A DNA stretch of 64,000 bases from Solanum dulcamara (lineage: Eukaryota > Streptophyta > Magnoliopsida > Solanales > Solanaceae). The stretch spans positions 68,711,134 to 68,775,133 of the forward strand of contig NC_077239.1 in the NCBI RefSeq assembly GCF_947179165.1, given 5' to 3'. The translations under genes were made by a program, and so were the position numbers. Below the pieces are notes generated by a model that did no database searches, was not told where the DNA came from, and saw nothing but the letters and a program-made list of their open reading frames with translations. Below are positions 26,278 through 35,639 of the stretch, in pieces. Positions within the stretch are counted from its first letter, which is position 1; each line of letters starts with the position of its first letter.

Positions 26278-28711
26278 TGTAACACCCCTCAAAAATTTTC
26301 CCTAGAATTCAAACCCTTCTTGTATACGGGTAGGGTCGAACTCAAATATTGAGGAGCATATGCATGAGTTGAGATGAGTCTTTGAGAATTTGAGCAGTGT
26401 TAGAGGTGAGGTGGGGTCATGAAGGACCCCTAGGATCAAATTAAATTCAAAAGATTCGTCGTGGCTAAGTTTGGGTAGGAGTTCGCATAAAGGGTCGACT
26501 TCTAACGACCCTATCAAATTAAAGGTCGTTGAGTCTTCTTTCCAACGCCACCAACAATGTAACTTTTGGAGTTCGGAGTCAAAAGGTATGGCGATCCTAA
26601 GATGAGCGAGCACAACAGAGATTTTCAGGCCTGGGGTTCAACTATTGGAAATCTAGGCTTGGCGCCGTCGTGGTGCGATGCGCCACTATCGCGCCAGGAA
26701 CATGCCTCAGTAGTTTGGCCCCTGGCGCGATGTGCCACTAAAAGTTGTGCAGAGTTTTTCAGGCCAAATTCCCAGAACTCAGAACAATGGCCTTGGCGCT
26801 GTAAGGTCGCGACGCGCCACTATCGCGCCAGAAACATGCCTCGGTAGTTTGGTCTCTGGCGCGGCGCACTGCTACGAGGTGTGCAGGTTTTAGGCGTATT
26901 CAGTCTGGCGCTGCAATGGCGCAACGCGCCACTATCGCGCTAGGTGCATTTTTAGCCTATTTTCAAAACTTTTGAGGAGGGGCAATTTGGGAACTTACCC
27001 AAACTATATATGTATTGCCTTTGGTCTTTTGGGAACACATTTTCTCAGCCTCACTCTCTCTCTAAAAAGCCCTAGGAGCTTCTCTCTCTCTTCTTCTTCT
27101 TCCCCATTTCCAACAAGAAGAGTTCCAAGAGCTTCAAGATTTGAGTTCTCCATTGAAGACCCAACATCAAGGTTTTCTTCAAGTCTTCACTAAGGTATGT
27201 AAGTCTATCCAAAACATAGGTTGAGTCCACCCATGTGCCCTACTCTTGCCTTGAGGTTAGATGTCCATGAAAATAGAGTTCCTTGGTGTGGTTTATGTTT
27301 GTATGAACTTTGTCTTCTATTTATTTAATGATATATGTGTTGATATTGTTGAGCTAAGAAGTCCCTAAAATCCTTCATGTTAGTATGAGTTGATAGAGAT
27401 GACTTGTTGATACGTCTTGTTGATCTCTTTAGCCATGTGATTATGTTGTTTAAGTCAATTTCCTTAAATGCGCTATTCTACTTGAATTGTTGAGTTGAAG
27501 TCATAGAGTTGTGTTGAATCTTGAGGAGATCTCATAAATGTTTATATAAATGAGGCTTGATTGAGTTGATGTGAGGATGGAATTGACGAGTGGACAAGGT
27601 CCTAAATGAGACTTGCCATTATGATTTAATTGAGTTGAAATGAGAACCGAGTTGATGAGGTGGCAATGTACCACATGAAACTAGCCGTGAGGGCTTGTTT
27701 GAGATGATTAGAGGAGTTTTATGAGCATGGAGTAATGGGAGGAGTATCGAGCACTGAGGCGGGTGAGTGTACAGTCCATACTCGAACCCCGGAAACGATG
27801 CCGCCAACGTAGGTAGGGATGGAACTGTTAAAGTCGGATGCTTCCCTTGGGATCAAACCGTTAAAGTCGGATGTTTCCTATTTTATTGTCCTGAAATGAT
27901 AGGACTTGACTAATCGATGGTATCCATGATTAGGGAGGCGTTCATGCCCTGGCAAGGTATGGACGGACATGGCAACAACGTCTGATTGTTGTACTATCAC
28001 TGGCTCATAGGTGATGGTTGCCGGTTAAGAGAAACTCCCATTTAGGTCTTGATAGTGCTCTGAGTCAGTTGAGTGAGTGGTTTATGAGTTAGCCCTGTCT
28101 AAACTATTCTTGTTAGACTTAGGATATTTGAGTGAGTTGTCCTATATTTATATATATATGTATGAGTTGAGGTGCTGAGTTGATGTTGATGTCTTCTTGA
28201 TGTTTGTTTCATCCGGCCATTTTACATACTCGTACATTCCATGTACTGGCGCCATTTGGCCTGCATCGTTTCATGATGCAGAGACAATTACTAGAGATCA
28301 TCAATCGGCGCTCCGTTGAAGATCCACATACACTTCCAGCTAGTTGGTGAGTCCTCCTAGTTTCCGGAGGATATTGAGCCTTCCTGTACAGTTTTGTTGT
28401 CATTTCTTTTATTTTGAGTGTTGGTAGCCATGGACTTGTCATCGGCACCTTCTAGATTTTTGATAGAGGCTTCACAGACTAGAGTGTGGGAAGGTTGGAC
28501 TGTTATTTTGAGGAGTCCAATTTTACTTGTTTTGTTGGAGTTGAATATGTTTGGCCTTCGGCCCTGCAATGTGAATAGTATGCTATGATTGACCCCTCCT
28601 TTGGGTGAGTGTGAGTGAATGATGAGGTGACTGAATCAGGTGGTTCGCTTGAAGGTCAGAAATGGCTTTCAAGTGCCGGTCACGTCTAGGGTACCCTCCC
28701 GGGGTGTGACA
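26278..28711 (+). mobile_element. Complete 5' LTR of a Gypsy family A element, 2434 bp
   Basis: It runs from TGTAACACCCCTCAAAAA to GGGGTGTGACA and is followed four bases later by a primer-binding site, so it is a 5' LTR. GC-rich modules are at 26640-26945, a TATATATGT box at 27004-27012, CCCTAG leader near 27070, and the polyadenylation-side half carries ATGATGCAGAGAC and GTGAGTCCTCC. It lacks the GATTGG minisatellite of its longer relatives. It is inserted in the LTR that starts at 24750. Confidence 0.92.
27003..27013 (+). promoter_or_regulatory. TATA box of the 5' LTR
   Basis: ACTATATATGT stands about 60 bp downstream of the last GC-rich module and about 60 bp upstream of the CCCTAG leader. 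It is conserved at 25519-25529, near 22648 and (inverted) at 12888-12897. This is the expected RNA polymerase II promoter of the retroelement. Confidence 0.65.
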
Positions 28712-28715
28712 AACA

Positions 28716-28729
28716 TGGTATCAGAGCCC
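28716..28729 (+). promoter_or_regulatory. Primer-binding site for initiator tRNA-Met
   Basis: TGGTATCAGAGCCC begins four bases after the LTR end. The first twelve bases are complementary to the 3' end of plant initiator tRNA-Met, the usual primer for minus-strand synthesis in Ty3/Gypsy and Ty1/Copia elements. Confidence 0.92.
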
Positions 28730-28927
28730 AGAGTTCAAGTGTCCTAGGGAGTCTGTGAAGCCGTGTCTAGTAGAGTCTTGCTTATGGGTGTGTTGTGCAC
28801 CACACTTATAAGCAAGAGGCTATAGGATATTAGGAATTGTTTCGCCTCTTTCATACTCTGACTTCGTGCGATAGAGTTAAGCTCTATAAAACTCCTTTCT
28901 AATTCGTGTGTTTGTACATTACAGATA

Positions 28928-30463
28928 ATGCCTCCTAAACGTATGGCTAGCCAGAGAAACGTTGACAACGCCGAGATGCCCCAATCGGAGGTACGCCCAG
29001 CACGGGCTAGAGTCCAACCCGCGAGGTATGCGGAGGCACCCCAAGTGCCTGCTACTCCCCCTGCACCCACGTCAGAGGCAGAATTCCGAGGGGCGATTGC
29101 CATGCTCACTCAATTAATGGCTGCCCGGAATGGTAACCAGAGTTCGCCGGCTCTCAGCTCAAGTTCCCAAGAGCCATTTGCTGCCACTAGAATTAGAGAC
29201 TTTCTGAGGATGAATCCATCGGCATTCACGGGTTCTAAGGTTGATGAAGATCCCCAAAACTTTATTGATGAGATGTGGAAGATTCTGAAAGCTATGCATG
29301 CTACGGAAATTGAGGGGGTCGAGTTGGTGTCTTATCAACTCAAAGATGTGGCAAACATTTGGTATAACTAATGGGAACAGGGTAGGGGTGAGGATGCTGA
29401 ACTTGCTAGATGGGATGAATTTGAGGGAGTCTTCCTTGACCACTTCTTTCCCCGATATTTGAGGGAAGCGAAAGTGAAGGAATTTGTGAATCTAAAACAA
29501 GAAGGCATGACCGTTAAGGAGTATAGCCTGAAGTTCATCCAGCTGTCCAGGTATGCTCCAGAAATGATTCCTGATGTGAGGTCAAAGATGAGGAAGTTCG
29601 TCTCCGAATTAGGGAGGTATGTGAAGAAGGAGTGCAAAGCAGTATTGTTGATCTCGGACATGGATATTTCGAGACTAATGGTGTATGCTCAACAGGTGGA
29701 GGATGAGAAAAGAAAAGACAGAGAGGAGCATCTGAGCAAGAAGGCAAAATCAGCGGGCCCTGAGGGTGAACTGAGGCAAAGCAAGGGCAACAGGTCCTTC
29801 TTCCAGAAGAGGCCTCCCAATCATGCCTCATCTACCGCCAACGCACCTATGCCGCAGAACAGGTATGATCGGCAGGGACAAGGTCATCAGAATTTTAGAC
29901 CCCAAGGTTCTCAATCCCAGGCCAGTGTAAGTCAAGGTGCGAGGGAGAGGCCACCATGCAGTAAGTGTGGTAGGCTCCACTTGGGAGAATGCAGAGCGGG
30001 AAGGGTTGGTTGTTATAAATGCGGCCAAATGGGCTATTTTCAGAGGGAGTGTCCAACAGGGGGAAATAGAGTCCAGCATTCTACCACTGCACCGCCGGCT
30101 AGAGGTAATCAGAGGGGCACTACTTCGGGCACCAGCGGAGGTACAAACCGTTTATATGCCATGGGTAGTCGCCAAGATCAAGAGGACTCTCCAAACGTCG
30201 TGACGGGTATGATTCGAGTCTCTCCTCTTGATTGCCATGTTTTGATGGATCCGGGTGCCACCCTATTGTTTGTGACTCCATATATGGCTAGTAAGTTTAA
30301 TAAAATTCCTGAATGTCTTCTTGAGCCTTTTAGTGTAGCTACTCCTATTGGTGATTCTGTCTTAGCTGAGAGAGTCTATAGAGACTGCACTGTGTCAATT
30401 CATCACAGGGATACCTTGGCCGACTTAGTTGAGTTGGACATGGTTGATTTTGATGTGATCCTA
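28928..30463 (+). pseudogene. Gypsy gag and start of protease, one nonsense codon, 3' truncated
   Basis: From ATG at 28928 (MPPKRMASQRN) one frame runs through a retrotransposon gag domain (FLRMNPSAFTGSKVDEDPQ, WKILKAMHA..E, LKDVANIWYN) to two zinc-knuckle-like motifs (CSKCGRLHLGEC, then CYKCGQMGYFQREC) and the protease motif DPGATLLFVTPYMA. The frame is broken only by TAA at 29369-29371, where relatives have CAA (Gln). The second knuckle has Tyr instead of the zinc-binding His. Both changes are C-to-T on the sense strand, as expected from deamination of methylated cytosine. Homology ends at about 30463 (DFDVIL), followed by unrelated residues to a stop at 30526. Protease remainder, reverse transcriptase and integrase are missing. 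Confidence 0.92.
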
Positions 30464-31772
30464 TTTCCTCGCCGGTCGGAGTATTTGGCCAGACGTTGTT
30501 GTTTAAGAAATGAGGAACAAATGTAAATTTTAGGGCTTTAGCTGAGAGGGTACTTTGGGAATTAAAATAAAATATAAGGAATATAAAAGTCATTTTCATG
30601 GTCAACAAAAATGGCTTTAAGTCCTCCAAAAAAAAAGATAGGATTTCCAACTTTTTATTTTTGAGTGACTTTAAGAACTTTATGGCTTAAATTTAGCATT
30701 TTAAGTTGGTAGGCAAACATCACAATAAGCTATAAAGGGCTTATAAGTTGGTCCATCCAAACGCGCTCTAAATAGACTTATGCAGTTTTGCTGCTTAGTT
30801 TAGATTCATCTAGTTTTAGTTGCATAACTTAAAATATTTTTTCATTTCATCTTTGTTTTTTTCGTGTTTTTTTCCTTCTATTGTTTCATAATCTACTAAT
30901 CTCAGAATTTTCTAATATGATAAGTGCAAATCGAAAAATCGAACCGAAATTTAAAAAATCAAATCGAACTGGATTAATTTCAATTCGATTTTGATTTTGA
31001 TTTTTACTAAACCGAACACCAAAAAATCGAACCGAACTTTCCAAACCGAACTGAACCGACTGAATGCCCACCCTAGAGCCATGTAAACAAGACTTCAATT
31101 GAGACCCAAATTAAACTAGGGAAAATGACACGAACTAGCAAACATATACTAATTAATTAATATACATAGCTATAGTTTAAGTTAATTCCTACGCGCCACT
31201 AACCTTTTTTCAATAATTAATATACATAGCTATAGTTGCTTGGGGCACATCCAAAATTTGTATAATTAAGCTCTCAATTGTATAAATTCAGAATTTGTTT
31301 GTATAAATTTAGAATTTGTATATGCTTACCCTAGCATGTATATACTTATAGTATTGATACAGTTGATTTGTAAAGTTCTGAAAAATTTCTAATATGCATA
31401 AATACAGAATTTATATATACTTACTCTGTTTGTATATTGCCAGCAAATTATACGAACAGATTTGTTTATTGATCGCGAATTATACAAATGGATATGCGAA
31501 TTATACAACAGCTGTTATAGCTACAGTTACGAAATGTAATTAACTAAAACACAGTTATTTTGGCCTATTAAATTTTATGAATTAAGCTATTTATGAAAAT
31601 TCCACTTAAACATATCCAACGTGTCGTTAATATGGGCCAGGCCCAAGGCCCGAAGTTATATAAGCCTGAAATCTTTTAAAAACTCAATAAACCCTAAACC
31701 CCAAATCATAATCTTCCCTATTGCTTAAACCCTAATTCTGCTACTGAGAGCAAAGAACAAGAATCAACTTCA
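30464..31772. other. Intergenic DNA with small repeat remnants
   Basis: 30540-30775 ends in TAAGTTGGTCCATCCAAACGCGCTC and looks like the right half of a common Solanaceae DNA-transposon remnant. 30925-31078 is rich in AACCGAAC and ends GAATGCCCACCCTAG, another widespread short repeat. 31140-31600 is AT-rich with repeated TAGCTATAG and GTATAAATT(C/T)AGAATTTG pieces, MITE-like but without readable ends. 31640-31770 is probably the promoter and 5' UTR that came with the TYW relic. Confidence 0.45.
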
Positions 31773-32576
31773 ATGGAGTTTGAGAAGAGAAAGTTAGCAA
31801 CTTTATCTTCCATGAATTCACCAGAACTAGACAAATCACAAAAGGCAACATAGATGCACCAATTATCCCTTTACTCAATACCCTTAACTCACATCCTTCA
31901 TATTTTACCACCAGTTCTTGTTCTAGTCGTATCTCCATTCTTTCACAACCCACCACCCCCATAACCAACCCCACCAAGAAAAAAAGCTAAAGGAGGCAAA
32001 TGGGTGTTCATTTCTCACGACCCAATTGAACCCCACTTGATTTTATCACTTCTCTTCCTATTGAAATCAACTCAATCAGTAATCGTAAGCGTAACTGAGG
32101 TTACTGATCTACATAGCCTTGTGTTCAGATTTGAGCCTTTGATCATTCCAGTGGAGTGTAAGGATATTGAGGCAGCTCAATTTTTGGTTTCTTTAGCTAT
32201 TTCATCTGGGTTTAGGGAGAGTGGTATTACTAGTGTTAATAAAAGAGTTATTATTGCTATACGATGTTCCATACGATTGGAAGTTCCATTAGGGGATACT
32301 GAAAAGATAATGGTATCTTCTGAGTATGTAAAGTATCTTGTTGAGTTAGTAAATGAGAAGATGGAGGCTAATAGAAGTAGAACTGATAATTTTCTTGATG
32401 CATTGTTGAAAAATGGGTTTTGGGGTTCACAGATTAGTAATGAAGAAGTGGACTGTGATGATTCTGAATTGTTGGAAAATTCTTTGGTTAATGGTATTGG
32501 TGGAAATGGAAATGCTAAAAGGATAGACTTTGATGATTCTTGTTCTGGTAATTATTATCTATCTCAGACTAATTGA
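31773..32576 (+). pseudogene. TYW2/3/4: Fragment of tRNA wybutosine-synthesizing protein 2/3/4 (TYW3 domain)
   Basis: In plants one large protein fuses TYW3, Kelch repeats and TYW2 and modifies the guanosine beside the anticodon of tRNA-Phe to a wybutosine-type base. Here ATG at 31773 opens MEFEKRKLATLSSMNSPELD. A one-base loss near 31840 shifts the frame (TAG at 31851). The expected sequence continues in the shifted frame, and an extra A in the run at 31979-31985 restores the first frame. From about 31986 the TYW3 domain is continuous: KGGKWVFISHDPIEPH, VFRFEPLIIPVECKD, SGFRESGITSVNKRVIIAI, then LLKNGFW and a TGA-type stop at 32574-32576. Kelch and TYW2 parts are not seen. The first exon of the real gene may end near here, but no later exon follows. 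This is a copy or relic, not a working gene. Confidence 0.85.
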
Positions 32577-33696
32577 TTCCATATCAGATTTCGCTTCTGT
32601 AGTTTATGGATACGAGTTTTTTCATGGATCTCATAATGTTGCTATTTTATCGCGTGGTTGTGAATCTATGAATCTTGTTTTCCTTTGTTTTTAGCGAATC
32701 ATAGAGTAGTCCACTAGAATCCGTAGATGTAGATCATACTTGTGAGTTTGTCTTTGTTCTTGTCTTGATAATCTGTGAAGGTGTACTAATTAAGGGTAAG
32801 TGCAAAGTTTATCCTTAGGTTGGAAAGCTTGCCATAAAGTGGTTAGCTAGAATCAGAATAAATTGATCATACTTGTGAATTGTGATTTTGTGTTTGATTT
32901 CATCTTATTGATCTGTCAAAATGTTATAATTAAAGGAAAATGCAGAACTTCCACCTAGTACAATTTGAGTTAAATCTTATTGTGGCCTGTAGTAGCCATC
33001 TTCTTCCATCACAAAACATAGATTCTTCATTTGCCTTAATGTGCTCATGTAGAAAGGGTGTGACTCGTATGAGTATTTAATGTGGATTCTTCAAAATAAC
33101 TGAAATTAAGCAAAAAACTGCATGCACCCATGCTAAACACTTGCACACACTCATTATATACCCATAATCACGTCCATCTGACATATGCCATGTTTCAGCG
33201 TTGCGACTCCTACATTCTCTTTGTTATTGCCGTTAAAATTTGAATGTATTATTTTATACCAGTACAGCTTTGGTTAATTGCTGCAATTGCATAAGCCTGG
33301 TTGAAGAAGCAAGATTAGACATGCGGAATTATTAACTGTTTGAATACGAGGCAAATAAAAGAGTATATTCTTTTCAAAGCAAGTTGAAAGATATGATAAG
33401 ACGAACTACATCTTTCCTGCATATTCTCTCACCTTTGTTTTTCTGTCAAAACACACACACACACTCTCTCTCTCTCTCACACACACACACATTATCCTAC
33501 ACAATAGAATGAAAACTAACTATTCTAGAAAGGGCAGCAAAAAAAAATTGTTGAAAACATAATATGATAAACTAGCATGAACCTTCAAGAAAATTCTAGA
33601 ACTACGTCTCATCTTTACCAAATAACCCATGAGGTCACACAGCAATCCTATGCTTTTTAATAACTATATTATATGAACTATAAAGAAAATGCGTGC
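32577..33696. other. Non-coding DNA between the two gene relics
   Basis: No family resemblance in any frame. 32577-32760 may be intron or 3' sequence that came along with the TYW fragment. A compound microsatellite lies at 33450-33491. Confidence 0.45.
33450..33491. repeat. Compound microsatellite (AC)n(TC)n(AC)n
   Basis: Perfect AC, then TC, then AC dinucleotides over about 42 bp. Confidence 0.95.
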
Positions 33697-34630
33697 TACC
33701 TCTCTGACCAAAAGTATGATAGTATTTATTTTAGGCACACCCATCTGCAGTAAAAGATCAAATTGGTATTATTTTGTGACAATGTATGGTGCCCACATAT
33801 ACTTGAGGTATAATCTTATTCTAGTGGATTTAAGATTTTGAGTTACCTCAGATGTGTACACTGGCTCTTCCGACTGCATCTGATTTAAAATGTCAGCAAC
33901 ACGAACTGATGCTTTCCCTTTGGCCCTCACATTTGGAATCAGTCCAAAGGAAAACTATATTTCTCAATAACCAAAAAGTTGTTGGAAAATATTTATGATG
34001 AACCTACTTTTCCTAAAGAATTGAAGCCTATTCAAATAGTAGTTAGTTCTATTGAGTAAACATAAAAAGCACCTCGAGTTTATGGATAGCTTTTGTTGTG
34101 TGCCACAGGGAGGTAGTGTTACCATCAACTAGGTGCTCTTGTCATATAAATAAAACTATTTTTACATATGCTAATCTTTAAAAAAAATACAATAATCTTT
34201 TCTTTGGATAAAACTGTGAGAAACAGACGTACTTTGTATGCAACATCAAGCTAAAAGGATAATACATCCTCATCTAGTGGAATCAAATAAAGGGGATACT
34301 CGCCTATAATCAACAAATGATGAATTTTTTCTTCCTCAAGTATCTGTCAGGATTGTGTACAATTGTTAATGAGAAATACATGCCAAACTAAATCCTTAAA
34401 AGAAGTTTATCTTTGATGTTAAAAAAAAGGCTAACCTTCTCACATACAACTGCACGACGAGGGACAAAATAAACAAAATAATCCCTTTGAATCCCTTTAG
34501 AAATATCATTATGGATTTGTGAGCAAATGAACTTCATCAAGTCAAGCTGGGCTCGGACTAGATAGACTACTTTTGTGCAATCAGTTTGAACTGGTTTCGC
34601 ATTAAGATGTCGCAATTCAGCCCCATGCTC
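33697..34630 (-). pseudogene. VPS33: VPS33 (Sec1/Munc18 family) gene relic, five exon pieces
   Basis: VPS33 is the SM-family subunit of the HOPS/CORVET tethering complexes that act with SNAREs in fusion at the vacuole. Exons in minus-strand order: 34630-34436 (EHGAELRHLNAKPVQTDCTK to VPRRAVVCEK, 65 codons), 34343-34233 (ILEEEKIHHLLIIGEYPLYL, 37 codons), 34138-34073 (LVDGNTTSLWHTTKAIHKLE, 22 codons), 33954-33847 (FSFGLIPNVRAKGKASVRVA, 36 codons), and 33744 to about 33697 (MGVPKINTIILL). Donor GT is present for the first four, and acceptor AG for all but the third. Faults: TAG inside the second exon (34253-34251), where the family has Glu after DVLSF; AA instead of AG before the third exon; loss of homology near 33697. 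Exons before EHGAEL and everything after MGVPKIN are missing. Introns are kept, so it arose from genomic DNA, not from mRNA. Confidence 0.9.
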
Positions 34631-34810
34631 CTGTTTATAGGCGTGATAAACACGGAAAAGAAGAAAGTGTGAAAAAGAAGGTATCATCATGTTTGACACC
34701 CAATGTCACAGCAAAATAATTGTTCTCTTTTCTTCAGTGAAGGTGCCGATTTTTACAATTCATACAACAGTTCTTTCTCCAGTATCAATTCATTGTCTTA
34801 ATCATAACTC

Positions 34811-34985
34811 AAAACAGAAAGGGCAGTGCCGGTGCACTTTCGATCCTACTATGTGCAGGATCTGGAAAGGGCCAGTCCACAGTCGGCCTGCATTTTCCCA
34901 AGAGATTATTTTTGTTTCCACAGCTTGAACTCGTGACCTCCTGGACACTCGGTGGACTCTTAGCATTGTGCCAAGATATCCCTTC
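34811..34985 (-). mobile_element. TS-type SINE (tRNA-derived)
   Basis: Read on the minus strand: a tRNA-like head with TTGGCACAATGCTAAG (box A region) and AGGAGGTCACGAGTTCAAGC (box B region), then GTGGAAAC, AATGCAGG, GGCCCTTTCCAGATCCTGCA and AGTGCACCGG, ending GCCCTTTCTGTTTTG. This is the layout of the tobacco TS SINE family. Identity is moderate and target duplications are not clear, so it is old. It lies just upstream of the VPS33 relic. Confidence 0.8.
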
Positions 34986-35059
34986 TTATTATAACCCAGA
35001 ATAGTTACAGATCTCACGGACCTGAAACTGCATATAGGCCTACTAAATTTTATTTTGCA

Positions 35060-35325
35060 CTCGAGAGTGTGGTCTAACGGTCAATAAGTTAGAATAAATC
35101 ATGAAATACCAGCAACAACATACCCATTCTATCTGTACGCGGACCTTACACCTACCTTTGTGGGGGTAAATAGGTCATTTCCAATAGATGAAAAAAAAGG
35201 AAATATAGTTCCAATCATCTAGGCTTTGATAAGGCAAAGTTACCAGGTATATGTGCTAGTGAGAGATAATATGTATCGTGGATTAGTCGAGGCATGCACG
35301 TTGGCTCGGACAAAACCGTAAAAAT
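35060..35325 (+). mobile_element. Solanaceae SINE (SolS/Au-like), split by a LINE tail
   Basis: Box A-like TGGTCTAACGGTC at about 35070-35082 opens a tRNA-like head. The body resumes after the insertion with AGTTACCAGGTATATGTGC, TGGATTAGTCGAGGCATGC and GGCTCGGACAAAACCG, the conserved 3' half of this SINE group. The tail is followed by an AATTAATTAAATAAA stretch. Confidence 0.78.
35103..35195 (-). mobile_element. RTE LINE tail fragment inside the SINE
   Basis: CAGCAACAACATACCCATTC, TGTACGCGGACCTTACACC and GTCATTTCCAATAGATG are the reverse complement of the LINE 3' end at 21640-21742, less well preserved. It interrupts the SINE after its tRNA-like head. This is the third copy of this tail in the window. 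Confidence 0.72.
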
Positions 35326-35639
35326 TAATTAATTAAATAAATTTTAACTAAATAAACTAGGAATCACTATTGGAATTCTTTTGTTTTCCAACAATCGATA
35401 TTTGACTTGACATAGAAAATTATGATCTGATCTCATACTTTGAACCCACCATTGTTCTAGAGACAGAGAGAGTATTAATATTTCAAAAAGTACTACTATT
35501 ACTACCATTGTACTGAGTTTGCAAAATAAATGTGTTGATTTTGAGGTGTTCTCTAACAAAAAAAATATTTTTTTTAAGATTCCATTACACAATATCCAAA
35601 GCTTCCAAAAATAATGGAAATATTCCACCAAACAAAAAT

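Noticed and set aside
28928..29371. A separate 147-residue protein ending at 29371
   Set aside because: The same frame continues on the other side of TAA with gag sequence; it is one gag with a nonsense change.
32577..32700. Continuation of the TYW protein past the stop
   Set aside because: One frame stays open for about 40 codons, but it shows no Kelch or methyltransferase motif and could be intron or UTR.
34900..34985. Possible tRNA gene (box A and box B like sequences)
   Set aside because: It is the tRNA-derived head of a TS SINE; no cloverleaf is intact. The same applies to 35064-35110.
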